NCBI GenBank assembly: GCA_028283825.1
Contig: JAPWJW010000003.1
Coordinates: forward strand, 1,736,501-1,800,500
Reading direction: 5' to 3'
Source: Azospirillaceae bacterium
GTDB lineage: Bacteria; Pseudomonadota; Alphaproteobacteria; Azospirillales; Azospirillaceae
Length of the DNA: 64,000 bases
This document shows, piece after piece, positions 35,429-48,174 of the stretch. The stretch's first letter is position 1. Each line of letters starts with the position of its first letter. The notes beneath the pieces are model-generated. The model had not been told where the DNA came from. It worked only from the letters and a program-made list of their open reading frames with translations, and did no database searches. Both the position numbers and the translations under genes were made by a program.

Positions 35429-36970
35429 CTATGCCACCGGCCTGGCGCGGACGTAGGTGCGCCAGAGTTGGCCTGCGAAGAATCGACTGAACCTGGCGAT
35501 CACCGTGAATTTCTGCCACAGCCCCCCACAGCCCTTGGCCTGTACGGTCGCCAGCAGCCGAAAAAGATCGAACACGCCAAGCGAAAGCACGCCAGCCGCG
35601 ACCACCGGGCCGGAACGGTCACCACCTTCGTGCAGGGTCACAAACAGGGTCGTGGTATCGCGCCACAGGTTGAGCGGCGATCCGATGCGGACCGTCTTGC
35701 GGCCGGCAAGCCAGTATTGCCGGAGGCCCTCGCCCCGGAATCCCATCTCATAGACCATCTCGGTCATGGCCGGGTCGCCGCTCGGTGAGAACAGGCGGAA
35801 CACCGCGCCGGTCGCCGGCAGCACCCCGCCGAGCCGCGGGCTGTAGATGTGGCCGACCATCTCGCCGGAATGCGTCCGATCGGCGATGAACCCCGCCATG
35901 TCGCGGATATCGATCGCGCCATGCAGCACGACCGGCACGCCGTTCCGATTGTGCGCACCGGTCGCCGGGTCGGTCTCGCCAAAGGTAATGCGCCCGGTCA
36001 TGGCTTCGCGGAAGGAAAGACCCTGGCCCGGTTCCCGCATCCTGGTCGCGCCCGGGTCGAGCGCGATCCCACCCTGCGGCACCGACGCCAAATAGCGGGC
36101 GGCGTCGCGATAGCCGCAATCGACCAGGGTGTCGCCATCGACCCGGCCAAGCACGTAATCCGGGTCCAACGGAATCGGCGTATCCGGCCGGATGAGGTGC
36201 ACGGTGATCGGCCGGTCATGGCCGTAAGGCCGTTCGCCCTCGGCGATCTGCCGGTTAAGCGCGTCAATCCGGGCGAAGTCGTCGTTCAACGCCCCCAGCG
36301 CGCTCATCTCGATCATGTGGACATACTGGTTGAGCGCGCCGTCATGGAACACCGGCGTGTTGCCGATGCACCAGACGATCCAAAGCTCATTGGCGCCGGC
36401 CTTCACCGGCTCCATGAGGTTGCAGTCGCGGATCCAGACGGCATCGGTATAGGTGTGTCCTGCGTGCCGGACCGCCGGCGTCATCAGCGGCAACGACACC
36501 CCGGCCAGCAACAGCGGCAGTTCCATGGCGGAATGCGGCATCGGCGTCACGATCTTGTCGTCGAACCGGCAGACGTTGAAGGTGGCGCGCGGCGCGGCGG
36601 CGGCCCGCATCCGCGTGATGTTGATGCCCAGATGCGGGAAAACGCGGTCGGTCAGGCCGCGGAAGCCGCCGAAGGCCGCGATGTTGGGAAAGCGCAGGTA
36701 CGAGCCGAGCGGCGCCAGCGAGACAAAGCCCCGCGGATCGAGCGTGCGCCAGCGCCGGCAGAGATCATTGGGCGAAACGCCCGAGAGCAGGGCCGCCAGG
36801 TTCATCGTACCGCCGGAAGCGGCGTCGGCGAAGGAATAGCGCAGTCCGTGGTCGTGCAGCGCCTTGACCGCACCAGCCTGATAAGCGACGCGCATGCCGC
36901 CGCCGGGAAGGATCAGCGCGCGCCGGTTGGGCGGCGACGCAGCGATCGGGACGTCATCGGGGCCCGGCAT
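35429..36970 (-). CDS. patatin-like phospholipase with extra C-terminal domain
   Basis: The 513-residue protein starts with a patatin lipase domain (residues about 15-260). It has the oxyanion loop LPGGGMRVAYQAGAV, the nucleophile elbow DAASGGTMNLA (A-x-S-x-G instead of G-x-S-x-G) and the catalytic aspartate in TYTDAVWIRDCN. Residues about 350-513 form a separate domain, HSGEMVGHIYSPRLGGVLPA through EMVYEMGFRGEGLRQYWLAG to LWRDTTTLFVTLHEGG. From memory this resembles the linker domain between the GMC oxidase and alpha/beta-hydrolase halves of giant bacterial cholesterol-oxidase-like fusions. It overlaps the upstream membrane-protein gene by 17 bases. Confidence 0.82.
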   Translation of the reverse strand: MPGPDDVPIAASPPNRRALILPGGGMRVAYQAGAVKALHDHGLRYSFADAASGGTMNLAALLSGVSPNDLCRRWRTLDPRGFVSLAPLGSYLRFPNIAAFGGFRGLTDRVFPHLGINITRMRAAAAPRATFNVCRFDDKIVTPMPHSAMELPLLLAGVSLPLMTPAVRHAGHTYTDAVWIRDCNLMEPVKAGANELWIVWCIGNTPVFHDGALNQYVHMIEMSALGALNDDFARIDALNRQIAEGERPYGHDRPITVHLIRPDTPIPLDPDYVLGRVDGDTLVDCGYRDAARYLASVPQGGIALDPGATRMREPGQGLSFREAMTGRITFGETDPATGAHNRNGVPVVLHGAIDIRDMAGFIADRTHSGEMVGHIYSPRLGGVLPATGAVFRLFSPSGDPAMTEMVYEMGFRGEGLRQYWLAGRKTVRIGSPLNLWRDTTTLFVTLHEGGDRSGPVVAAGVLSLGVFDLFRLLATVQAKGCGGLWQKFTVIARFSRFFAGQLWRTYVRARPVA

Positions 36971-37376
36971 GGCGGCTCCACAAGCTCAGTGCGACCAGCA
37001 CGAAGGTCATCGCTTCCAGCACCAGGAAGGTCGCGAAGGTGAGGTTCGGCGGCCCGTCGGCAAACCAGGCGATGGCCCGCGCCACGACGCCCGCGCCGAC
37101 GATGGCCAGGAACAGCAGGGCGGGCGGCTTGCCGGCGAGGATCGGCCCACGGCAGGAAAGACAGAAGATGCCGCTGCAGAGCTCTATGCTCTTCAGGAAG
37201 CGGTATTGCGCCAGGAAGGTGCCGCCATGCTCCGGCAGTGTGCCGGGATCCGGCAGGCCGAACACCGTGACGAGTTCCCAGCGCGCGGCGAAAATGCCGG
37301 CCAGCCCGACGAACAGGAACATCAGGCTGTAGCCGAGTTGGAAGAGGCTGGCGAGCAGCCGGATCGTCTGGCTCAT
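36954..37376 (-). CDS. small integral membrane protein, unknown function
   Basis: The 140-residue product has four hydrophobic segments: LGYSLMFLFVGLAGIFAA, FLKSIELCSGIFCL (weaker), ALLFLAIVGAGVVARAIAWF and FATFLVLEAMTFVLVALSLW. The layout, with a short RFLKSIEL helix after the first loop, resembles DUF4345-type four-helix proteins, but the match is weak. It overlaps both neighbours (patatin gene by 17 bases, next membrane protein by ATGA), so it belongs to the operon. With its partner at 37373-37747 it may form a hetero-oligomer; this is inference from coupling only. Confidence 0.75.
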   Translation of the reverse strand: MSQTIRLLASLFQLGYSLMFLFVGLAGIFAARWELVTVFGLPDPGTLPEHGGTFLAQYRFLKSIELCSGIFCLSCRGPILAGKPPALLFLAIVGAGVVARAIAWFADGPPNLTFATFLVLEAMTFVLVALSLWSRHAGPR

Positions 37377-37747
37377 CGCACCCGCCGCCAGTACAGGAAG
37401 GCGAGAACGCCGCTCAGGGCGTCCAGGGCGGCGACACCCAGGGATATCGGCAGGAAGATGCCCTCAAAGACGGCATAGGCGACCAGCGCCGCCGCGAAGC
37501 TCTTCTGCGCCGCGATCCAGAACGGAATCGCCGGCTCGGGGGAGTTGGCGCGGAGGCTCTGGAAGAACATCCCGCCGGTGATCAGCATGAACATGCCGAC
37601 GGTGGCGAACAATTGCCGCGACAGCGCGCTGGTATCGGCCGCGACCACCGAAAGCACAAAGCCCGGCGCGACCCACTGGGTGAGTCCGCTGAGGAAGGTT
37701 ATGGCCGCGATCGCGAGCAGCAGGAGGCGGAGTGTGCTTTCGCTCAT
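37373..37747 (-). CDS. small integral membrane protein, unknown function
   Basis: The 124-residue product has four hydrophobic segments (LRLLLLAIAAITFLSGL, FATVGMFMLITGGMFF, SFAAALVAYAVFEGIF, LGVAALDALSGVLAFLYW). Its layout (helix, W-APGF loop, LFATVGMFMLITG) is similar to that of the neighbouring 140-residue protein, so the two may be distant paralogues. It overlaps both neighbours by four bases (ATGA), showing tight translational coupling. I do not recognise a named family. Confidence 0.75.
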   Translation of the reverse strand: MSESTLRLLLLAIAAITFLSGLTQWVAPGFVLSVVAADTSALSRQLFATVGMFMLITGGMFFQSLRANSPEPAIPFWIAAQKSFAAALVAYAVFEGIFLPISLGVAALDALSGVLAFLYWRRVR

Positions 37748-38223
37748 CGGTCAGCCCTCGCCGTGAGGACCAGGGCATAGAAATAATACATCATCGCAAG
37801 CCACTGCACCGCCCAGAGCGCGACCCGGACCCGGTTGAGGTTGGCCCATTCGTGGAAGATCGACTTCAGGTCGGCGCTGTTCGTGATCCCGGCGGCAAGC
37901 CGATCATTCAGCGGCAGGATGAACTGCGTGGTGAGCAAGGTCGCGGCGATGACCCCGGCGAGCACGATCAGCGGCGGCCATTTCAGGCCGGTGAACCATT
38001 CGGTGATCAGCATGATCGCGGCCGTGATCAGCATCAGCACCGTCATATAGGTAAAGAATTTCGTCGCCAGCGTGACGGGTTCGACAAACGGCATGTAATA
38101 GTTGTCGATGGTTAACTTAGGTTCCAGTGGGAACTGGAAGAACACCAGCGACACGCCGGTCCCGAGATAGATCGAACAGAACAGGAATAGCGTGCAGTTG
38201 TTAAGCAGCAGCAGCCTGGGCAT
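37744..38223 (-). CDS. DUF1772-like integral membrane protein
   Basis: The 159-residue protein has four hydrophobic helices and the pattern FPLEPKLTIDNYYMPFVEPV, then a helix pair, then FILPLNDRLAAGITNSAD and EWANLNRVRVALWAVQWLAM. A Pxx-N-x-R-L loop followed by a W-x-x-x-N-x-x-R helix is the DUF1772 (anthrone-oxygenase-like) signature. Some members act on polycyclic aromatic compounds in fungi, but most are uncharacterised. Here it lies in the operon next to the acetoacetate-decarboxylase-like gene with a 3-base gap. Confidence 0.72.
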   Translation of the reverse strand: MPRLLLLNNCTLFLFCSIYLGTGVSLVFFQFPLEPKLTIDNYYMPFVEPVTLATKFFTYMTVLMLITAAIMLITEWFTGLKWPPLIVLAGVIAATLLTTQFILPLNDRLAAGITNSADLKSIFHEWANLNRVRVALWAVQWLAMMYYFYALVLTARADR

Positions 38224-38226
38224 GGT

Positions 38227-39117
38227 TCAATCCTTGTCGAGATCGAAGTTCGGATCGCGGTTCGGCGGGGCAAGCCACGTCTGGGTGATGCCGAGGCCGT
38301 AGGTCGTCTCCAACCCTTCCGAAAGCGGCTTCTGCGGCTCGGTCTCCTCGGTCACGAACCAGCTCTCGAAATAGTCGTCGAGCACGCCGCGCACGTTCGG
38401 GACATAGGCGGCGAAGATCGGGTGCGGGCTGGGCGACAGGGAACGCAAGACATCGGCGCGCGGATGGTCGCCGAGGACGAAGCGCGCCGCCGACGGGTTG
38501 AAAAGATGGATCCCGGCCTTGCCTTTGAAATAGATCAGCGACTTCATCATCATGCCGCGAAAGGTGCAGTAGTTGGCCGCCCCCATGTCCATGGGGAACC
38601 AGAAGCGCGTCGGCATGCGCACATCGAAGCGGGAGACCATCCGGCCGTCGAGATCGTACTGGCTGGAAACCCACTTCCTGCCGGTGACGAAATCGAGGCT
38701 GGCCTGGTGCTTCGGCATGCCCCAGATGCCCTTGCCGCCCTTGACCGAGACTTCCGACGAAACCGGCAGGTCATGGACGTACTGACCGGTGCCGTAGATA
38801 CCCTGGAACACGGCGGGCAGGAGCGGCGGCCCGGGGCGCGCGCCCTTGGTGCAGGCGATGGCGATGCTGTACTCGATATAGGCGCCGATGTCGGTCTTGC
38901 GGTAGTCCACCACCGTCACCACCAGCAGGCCCTTGCGCCAGAGGCGGAACGGATGAACGTCGCCCGGCGGAATCAGCCGCCGCGCCGCCTCCCAGTCGAT
39001 CGGGAAGGCGGCAATCACGGCGGAAGACTCCGTCGAATCCACCGGCATGGTGAAATGAATGCCGTCCACGAAGGCGAAACGTCCTGCAAGGCGGTTCTGT
39101 CGGCTGGGAACGGACAC
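38227..39117 (-). CDS. acetoacetate decarboxylase family protein
   Basis: The 296-residue product shows the ADC-like beta-cone fold: FPIDWEAARRLIPPGDVHPF, VVTVVDYRKTDIGAYIEYSI, LPVSSEVSVKGGKGIWGMPK and HQASLDFVTGRKWVSSQYDL. The lysine in GMPK aligns with the Schiff-base lysine region (FPKK) of clostridial ADC. Many family members are not decarboxylases but lyases, cyclases or hydrolases, so the reaction is open. I chose GTG 39115-39117 because GAAGGGGG precedes it and it follows the hydrolase stop by 13 bases; a longer frame would overlap that gene by over 100 bases. Confidence 0.83.
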   Translation of the reverse strand: MSVPSRQNRLAGRFAFVDGIHFTMPVDSTESSAVIAAFPIDWEAARRLIPPGDVHPFRLWRKGLLVVTVVDYRKTDIGAYIEYSIAIACTKGARPGPPLLPAVFQGIYGTGQYVHDLPVSSEVSVKGGKGIWGMPKHQASLDFVTGRKWVSSQYDLDGRMVSRFDVRMPTRFWFPMDMGAANYCTFRGMMMKSLIYFKGKAGIHLFNPSAARFVLGDHPRADVLRSLSPSPHPIFAAYVPNVRGVLDDYFESWFVTEETEPQKPLSEGLETTYGLGITQTWLAPPNRDPNFDLDKD

Positions 39118-39130
39118 GGGACGGCCCCCT

Positions 39131-40183
39131 TCAGCTCTGGTCGAGTTCGGCGAGGATGGTTGGGAAGACGTCCCGTGCCGCATTCTTTCCGATGAAAATG
39201 TCGAGATGGCCGTAGCCCGGAAACGCGTGGTAGGCGTGGCGGCGCGGCTCAAACGAGTTGAGGAAGTCGCATGTCTTGCGCTGGCTCTCCGCCTTGAAGC
39301 AGTGGTTGAGCGTACCGGCGAGAAAGGCGAACCGCGCGTTGGTCCTGGGCTTCTGCGCGGTGAAGTCGCGCGGCAGTTCGGGATAGGTGCCGTCGCTCAC
39401 CAGGTGGCCGGCCGCCATGCAGCGGCCCATCTCCTGGAAGAAGGTCACCGGGACGTTGGCAAACTCGCCTTTCAGCCATTCATGGGTTGGGTCGTCGAGA
39501 TTCTCGTGCTGCCACAGCGTCGGGAACCCGGCGCCGAAGGTGAAGCTCGAATGCTTGCAGACCGCGTTGTTGCATTCGTGGTGCATCGCCCGGACATACC
39601 AGTCGATCACCTTCGGCCAGCCGGCCGGGGCGGAGATGCCCCATTGCGGATTGAGATAGTCGATGAACTTGCCAAGGGTCGGCAGCGTGATCTGCGACTT
39701 CAGGCGCGCCAGTGCGGGCACGATCGGATGCAGCGACACGGCATTGCTGACCACGTGCGTGTATTCCGGCAACAGGCCCGCCGTGATCGCCATCATGAAG
39801 CTGGTCGAGCCCTGGCAATGGATGACCGCCTTCAGCGATTGCGCGCCGGTTTCCTTCAGGATGAGATCGGTGCCGGGGCGATAGTCCTTCACCGCCGCTT
39901 CGGCGAGGGTCCAAGGGTTGGGCTTGACGTCGATGCTGCCGCGCCAATTGATCAGCCAGACATCGTAGCCCGCCGCATCCAGGTACGCCGCGACGGTGGG
40001 GCGCGTCGGCGGTAGAAAGATGTTGGCGCGGACCCCCGCGCCGTGCACCAGCACCAGCGGTCCCAAGGTTCCGGCCTTTTCACTGAAATGCACGACGCTG
40101 CAATCAAAGCCGTCGGTCGACTTGAATGGAATGCGGGTCAGTCTCGCCTCCTTCGGTCGCACCGCGGGGGCGGTGCCAGGCAT
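39131..40183 (-). CDS. alpha/beta hydrolase, probable cysteine-nucleophile type
   Basis: The 350-residue protein has the alpha/beta hydrolase core: an oxyanion strand LVLVHGAGVRANIF, a strand YDVWLINWRGSIDVKPN, the nucleophile elbow AVIHCQGSTSFMMAI and a catalytic-histidine strand FPGYGHLDIFIG. The elbow reads I-H-C-Q-G-S, placing Cys where Ser normally sits; related domains in giant cholesterol-oxidase-like fusions read GHCVGS (from memory). It is the first gene of the minus-strand operon; no promoter is obvious upstream. It acts with the downstream ADC-like, patatin and GMC proteins, probably on a lipid-like substrate. Confidence 0.83.
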   Translation of the reverse strand: MPGTAPAVRPKEARLTRIPFKSTDGFDCSVVHFSEKAGTLGPLVLVHGAGVRANIFLPPTRPTVAAYLDAAGYDVWLINWRGSIDVKPNPWTLAEAAVKDYRPGTDLILKETGAQSLKAVIHCQGSTSFMMAITAGLLPEYTHVVSNAVSLHPIVPALARLKSQITLPTLGKFIDYLNPQWGISAPAGWPKVIDWYVRAMHHECNNAVCKHSSFTFGAGFPTLWQHENLDDPTHEWLKGEFANVPVTFFQEMGRCMAAGHLVSDGTYPELPRDFTAQKPRTNARFAFLAGTLNHCFKAESQRKTCDFLNSFEPRRHAYHAFPGYGHLDIFIGKNAARDVFPTILAELDQS

Positions 40184-40375
40184 GCGAAATCAGCGCCGAA
40201 CCGGTGGCTTTCAGCACCCGGCCCATCTTCCTCAACGATATCGTTCTATTCCCATCGTCGCGTCGCACCATAAATGTGCGTCGCCCAGAAGAGCAACCTT
40301 ACGTAGATGACCTTTCCTTGTAAAGCTGCGCAAAAGGACGTGCCCTCGCCCAAACCGCACAACCAAAAGTAAAAT

Positions 40376-40410
40376 GGACCTGATCAGCTCCACCCGGGCC
40401 GATCAGGTCC
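40376..40410 (-). terminator. gyrB terminator
   Basis: GGACCTGATC and GATCAGGTCC pair across a 15-base loop. On the minus strand, just after gyrB, ATTTTACTTTT follows, so it should stop gyrB transcription before the hydrolase operon. Confidence 0.75.
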
Positions 40411-40467
40411 ATTCTTCTCAGACGACTGATTTTTCACGTCATGGGTCAGCGCACAAACGCCGACGCA

Positions 40468-42984
<2,517 letters not shown>

Positions 42985-43057
42985 CTACCAGATATCGCGT
43001 CGCCCAGGGGCAAAACCGTCATAACTTTGGGGGAAGACTGCCCCCCGCCAGGGTGAT

Positions 43058-44290
43058 TCAACCGGCGCCCGCCACGGCACCGCCGTCCGCCACCCGCACA
43101 TGGGTGGCGAGGTCGCCCAGCTCGGCGAAGGTGGCGGCATCGGTGCCGGTCATCCACGCCTGGGACCCGGTGGCCAGCACCTCCTGGAACAGGGCGGTGC
43201 GCCGTTCGGCGTCCAGATGGGCCGCCACCTCGTCCAGCAGCAGCAGGGGCGGCGCCCCGCCGTCCGCCGCCATCAGCCGGGCGTTGGCCAGCACGATGGC
43301 GATCAGCAGGGCCTTCTGCTCACCGGTGGAACCCAGCTCCGCCGGCATGTCCTTGGCCAGGTAGGTCACCGCCAGGTCGCTGCGGTGCGGCCCGATGGTG
43401 GTGATGCCCGCCTGCGCGTCGATCCGCCGCGCGCCTGCCAGGGCCTGGCGCAGCGCGTCCTCGGCCTCCAGCGCCGGCCGGTCGGCCAGCCAGTCGTCGA
43501 CCTTGCCGGTGAGCACCAGGCCAGGCGCCGGGAACGGCCCCACGCCCCGGCGGCAGGCGGCGGCCAGGCGAGCCACCACCTCACGCCGGGCGGCGGCCAC
43601 GGCGATGCCGCTGGTAGCCATCTGATCCTCCAGCACCGTCAGCCAGGACGGGTCGCCGCCCTCACGCAGCAGCCGGGCGCGTTCCCGCGAGGACTGTTCG
43701 AACCGGCTGAGCCGGCTGGCATGGTCGGGATCGAAGCCGAACACCAGCCGGTCCAGGAAACGGCGGCGGCCGGACGCCCCCTCCACGAACAGGCGGTCCA
43801 TCTGCGGCGTCAGCCAGACACAGGATACATATTGCGCCAGTGCCATCTGGCTTTTGGCCGGCCGGCCATCGATATGGACCAGGCGGCGTTCCGCCCCCTC
43901 GCCCGGATCGCGGCCGGTGCCGATCTCCACCGGGCCCAAGGCCGTTTCCACCTGGGCGGCCACCGCCCAGCCGGGCGTTTCCCACACCTCACCCGGGGCC
44001 TGCAGCCGTTCCACCTCCGCCAATTTGGCGCGGCGCAGGCCACGGCCGGGGCTGAGGAAGCTGACGGCTTCCAGCAAATTGGTCTTGCCGGCCCCGTTGG
44101 GGCCCGTCAGCGCCACCGGCCGCCGGTCCAGGAACAGGCGGGCCTGATTGTAGGAACGGAAACGCGTGACCGTCAGGCGGGTGACAGCCAACACGGCCCC
44201 CGGCGCCACAACAGCACCGGTCGGCAAGCCGACCTCTTCCGGCCCCCCGGCGGGGGGCGGCTGTTCTGTGGACATGGCGCCCATATGCAC
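43058..44290 (-). CDS. recF: DNA replication and repair protein RecF
   Basis: RecF loads RecA at single-strand gaps with RecO and RecR. The product has Walker A LTGPNGAGKTNLLEAVSFLS, the signature region ELGSTGEQKALLIAIVLANA and Walker B LLLLDEVAAHLDAERRTALF, as in SMC-like ATPases. The full frame gives 410 residues. Possible starts are 44290, 44284 or ATG 44275 (MSTEQPPPAGG); none has a strong ribosome site, and the 30-odd residues before LAVTRLTVTRFRSY are not part of the conserved domain. It lies 39 bases after dnaN. Confidence 0.96.
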   Translation of the reverse strand: MHMGAMSTEQPPPAGGPEEVGLPTGAVVAPGAVLAVTRLTVTRFRSYNQARLFLDRRPVALTGPNGAGKTNLLEAVSFLSPGRGLRRAKLAEVERLQAPGEVWETPGWAVAAQVETALGPVEIGTGRDPGEGAERRLVHIDGRPAKSQMALAQYVSCVWLTPQMDRLFVEGASGRRRFLDRLVFGFDPDHASRLSRFEQSSRERARLLREGGDPSWLTVLEDQMATSGIAVAAARREVVARLAAACRRGVGPFPAPGLVLTGKVDDWLADRPALEAEDALRQALAGARRIDAQAGITTIGPHRSDLAVTYLAKDMPAELGSTGEQKALLIAIVLANARLMAADGGAPPLLLLDEVAAHLDAERRTALFQEVLATGSQAWMTGTDAATFAELGDLATHVRVADGGAVAGAG

Positions 44291-44329
44291 GGAGCCGCTA
44301 CCGCCGCTGGCTTGAGGTCAAACCCAACC

Positions 44330-45454
44330 TCAAACGCGCATCGGCATCAGCACGTAAAGGGCCGAGCCGTCGGCCACGTCGCGCACGACGGTGGGGGAGC
44401 CGGCATCGGCCAGGGTGAAGCGCACGCCGTCGCCTTCGATCTGCTGGGTGATGTCCAGCAGGTAGCGGCTGTTGAAGCCGATCTCCAGCGCGGTGTTGTC
44501 GTAGCTGACCTCGATCTCTTCCGTCGCGGAGCCGGCCTCGGGGCTGGATGCGGACAGGGTCAGGATGCCCCGGTCCAGGCTGAGTTTCACCGCCCGGCTC
44601 TTCTCGGTGGAGATGGTGGCGACACGGTCGACGGCGGCGGCGAACTGGCCGGCGTTGACCTCCATCACCTTGTCGTTGCCGGTGGGGATGACGCGCTCAT
44701 AGTCCGGGAAGGTGCCGTCGATCAGCTTGCTGGTCAGCACGATGCTGTCGAAGGCGAAGCGCACCTTGGTGTCGGACAGCTGCACCTCAATGCGGTCCGC
44801 CGCCTCATCCAGCAGCTTGCGCACTTCCAGCACCGTCTTGCGCGGGATGATGACGCCGGGGATGCCGCTGGCCCCCTCCGGCAGGGGCATCTCCACCCGC
44901 GCCAGGCGGTGGCCGTCGGTGGCCACGGCGCGCAGCACCGGCAGTTCGGCCGTACCGTTCTTCGCCTTGGAAGCGTGCAGGTAGATGCCGTTCAGGTAAT
45001 AGCGCGTCTCTTCGGTGGAGATGGCGAACTTGGTGCGGTCCACCAGCATCTTCAGGTCGGCGGCCGACAGGCTGAAGCCATGGCCGGTGTCGCCGCCGCT
45101 CATCGCCGGGAAGTCTTCCACCGGCAAGGCGCCCAGGCGAAACTGCGACCGGCCGGACCGCAGGGTCAGCGTGTCGGCGGTGAAGTCCAGCTCCACCTGG
45201 CTGCCGTCCGGCAGCTTGCGGGCGATGTCGTACAGGGTGTGGGCGGGCGCCGTGGCGGAACCGGGGCGGGCGATGTCGGCCGGCACGGACTCCACGATCT
45301 CCAGGTCCATGTCGGTGGCGGTCAGCGCCAGTTCGCCGTTCTCGGCCTTCAGCAGGACATTGGACAGGATCGGAATGGTGTTCCGACGCTCCACCACGCT
45401 CTGAACATGGCCGAGAGACCGGAGCAAAGCCGCGCGTTCGATGGTGATCTTCAT
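44330..45454 (-). CDS. dnaN: DNA polymerase III beta subunit (sliding clamp)
   Basis: The 374-residue clamp has the three repeated domains of the family: it begins MKITIERAALLRSLGHVQSV and VVERRNTIPILSNVLL and ends with RYLLDITQQIEGDGVRFTL and ALYVLMPMRV, the normal C-terminus. Inner landmarks are FRLGALPVEDFPAM and LRAVATDGHRLARVEM. ATG 45452-45454 is the family start; a longer frame would extend 36 codons into the leader. It lies downstream of dnaA, separated by a 407-base gap that contains repeat copy 10. Confidence 0.98.
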   Translation of the reverse strand: MKITIERAALLRSLGHVQSVVERRNTIPILSNVLLKAENGELALTATDMDLEIVESVPADIARPGSATAPAHTLYDIARKLPDGSQVELDFTADTLTLRSGRSQFRLGALPVEDFPAMSGGDTGHGFSLSAADLKMLVDRTKFAISTEETRYYLNGIYLHASKAKNGTAELPVLRAVATDGHRLARVEMPLPEGASGIPGVIIPRKTVLEVRKLLDEAADRIEVQLSDTKVRFAFDSIVLTSKLIDGTFPDYERVIPTGNDKVMEVNAGQFAAAVDRVATISTEKSRAVKLSLDRGILTLSASSPEAGSATEEIEVSYDNTALEIGFNSRYLLDITQQIEGDGVRFTLADAGSPTVVRDVADGSALYVLMPMRV

Positions 45455-45657
45455 GCCGTTCCGCTTGTGCTGACCCGTCGCCCCGGAGAGGCGCGGCTGA
45501 TTGTTTGCCTTAGAGTTCCCCAAAGCCCCCCCACAGGGCCCGGAAAAAGGGGTGCTCACCATAGCACAAGCCCCGCGTCGGGACAGCGTTTTTGACCGAT
45601 TTTCGGGGGTGCCGGAAGGCCGAGTCGCGACCTAGCCGAAAGAGGGGGAAAGACGGG

Positions 45658-45825
45658 ATACGCGCGGCATTTGATCATAACCGATCAAATGCTCCCTCAC
45701 GCGCCGGGCGTCGCCATCCGGCGACTTGGGCTTCCTCGCCTTTCAGTCCGCTTCGCTCCCCAAAAGGCTCCGGCGGACGCGGTCGCGTCCTACAGCGGCA
45801 TGAGTTAAATCCTCATGCCGCTGGG
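45658..45825 (-). repeat. interspersed multi-hairpin element, copy 10 (full length)
   Basis: On the plus strand: ATACGCGCGG, hairpin GGCATTTGATC/GATCAAATGC, CCCTCACGCGCCGG, stem 2 GTCGCC-ATCC-GGCGAC, stem 3 GCCTTT/AAAGGC with inner GC-TTC-GC, stem 1 GGACGC-GGTC-GCGTCC, CTA, and a hairpin CAGCGGCATGAG/CTCATGCCGCTG. It occupies the dnaA-dnaN gap 36 bases behind the dnaA stop, in the orientation opposite to most copies. The rest of the gap (45455-45657) holds the dnaN leader; no other signal was recognised. Confidence 0.88.
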
Positions 45826-45861
45826 AGGGACCTTAAGCAGCCACCTCGCCCCAGGGGGGCA

Positions 45862-47367
<1,506 letters not shown>

Positions 47368-48174
47368 TCCCGCTTTGCTCCTGCCCCAACGCCTTCCGGA
47401 CCCCGGACACTGAAAAAGAACACCAACCGGCCAACGACAGCCGGCCAGACGCCGGGTCAAATCGGACCGGAACCTTGATACGGGAACGCGCCCATTTCCG
47501 GATACTCCCTTCCGAATAGGTCGGGAACTCCCCTGGGCTGATCCGGGCGACGCCCGGGGCGATGAAAGCGGTGGATGGCCGGACACGACCGGCGCGACGG
47601 CCAAGGAAATGCGACAGGGCCCCTGGGGGTCCCGCCCGATCCGATCCGCCCTAACCCCGCTTCGTCAGCCCCTGTCGTCGGCCCTGTTCCCACCGGCTCC
47701 GTGACCGCCTCATCCTCCCATCGGAACGTTTTCCGGCACCGGTTCCGGGGCATCGCCCCTGCCCCGTATGGCGCCATTCCGCTGAAATAACAGGCAGACC
47801 AAAACCTAGAGACGCAAACAGAACCACGTGCCATGCGGGATTCACTTTAAAGAATCCCCCACAGACGCATGATCTTCTTCAAAGATTCAGAAATCTACCG
47901 CCGCCAGAACGATGTGAAGCGCAATGCGTTCCCATCCTTATACATCTGCCACCGGTTCATGCGGGCGTTTCCGCCGCTTGATTACTTCATCGTGGAGAAC
48001 GACCCCGCACATCCGATGATGCTAGTCGGGCCGCCCGGGACTCGCAATAGGTTCGAAAAGGGAACAGACAAAAAAGACGGATTGATGCTCCCACCGCTCT
48101 CTTTTGAACCCACCCTTCGGGCTATTCTGGAAGAATAGGGTGGCGCAAAGGCAGTAACGGACAGCGCAAAACGA
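47368..48174. promoter_or_regulatory. dnaA upstream region with GANTC sites
   Basis: No gene is called in this long gap. GANTC (CcrM-type) sites occur at 47839, 47852, 47884 and 48039, the first two arranged as GATTC-ACTTTAAA-GAATC. This suggests methylation-linked control of dnaA, as known in Caulobacter. No strong DnaA box (TTATCCACA) is seen. A frame of 89 codons at 47869-48138 has untypical codon use and is probably not coding. The left part (47400-47800) shows nothing specific. Confidence 0.4.

Noticed and set aside
47869..48138. Open frame of 89 codons upstream of dnaA
   Set aside because: Third positions are only moderately GC-rich compared with real genes here, no ribosome site, no family; it lies in a GANTC-bearing control region.
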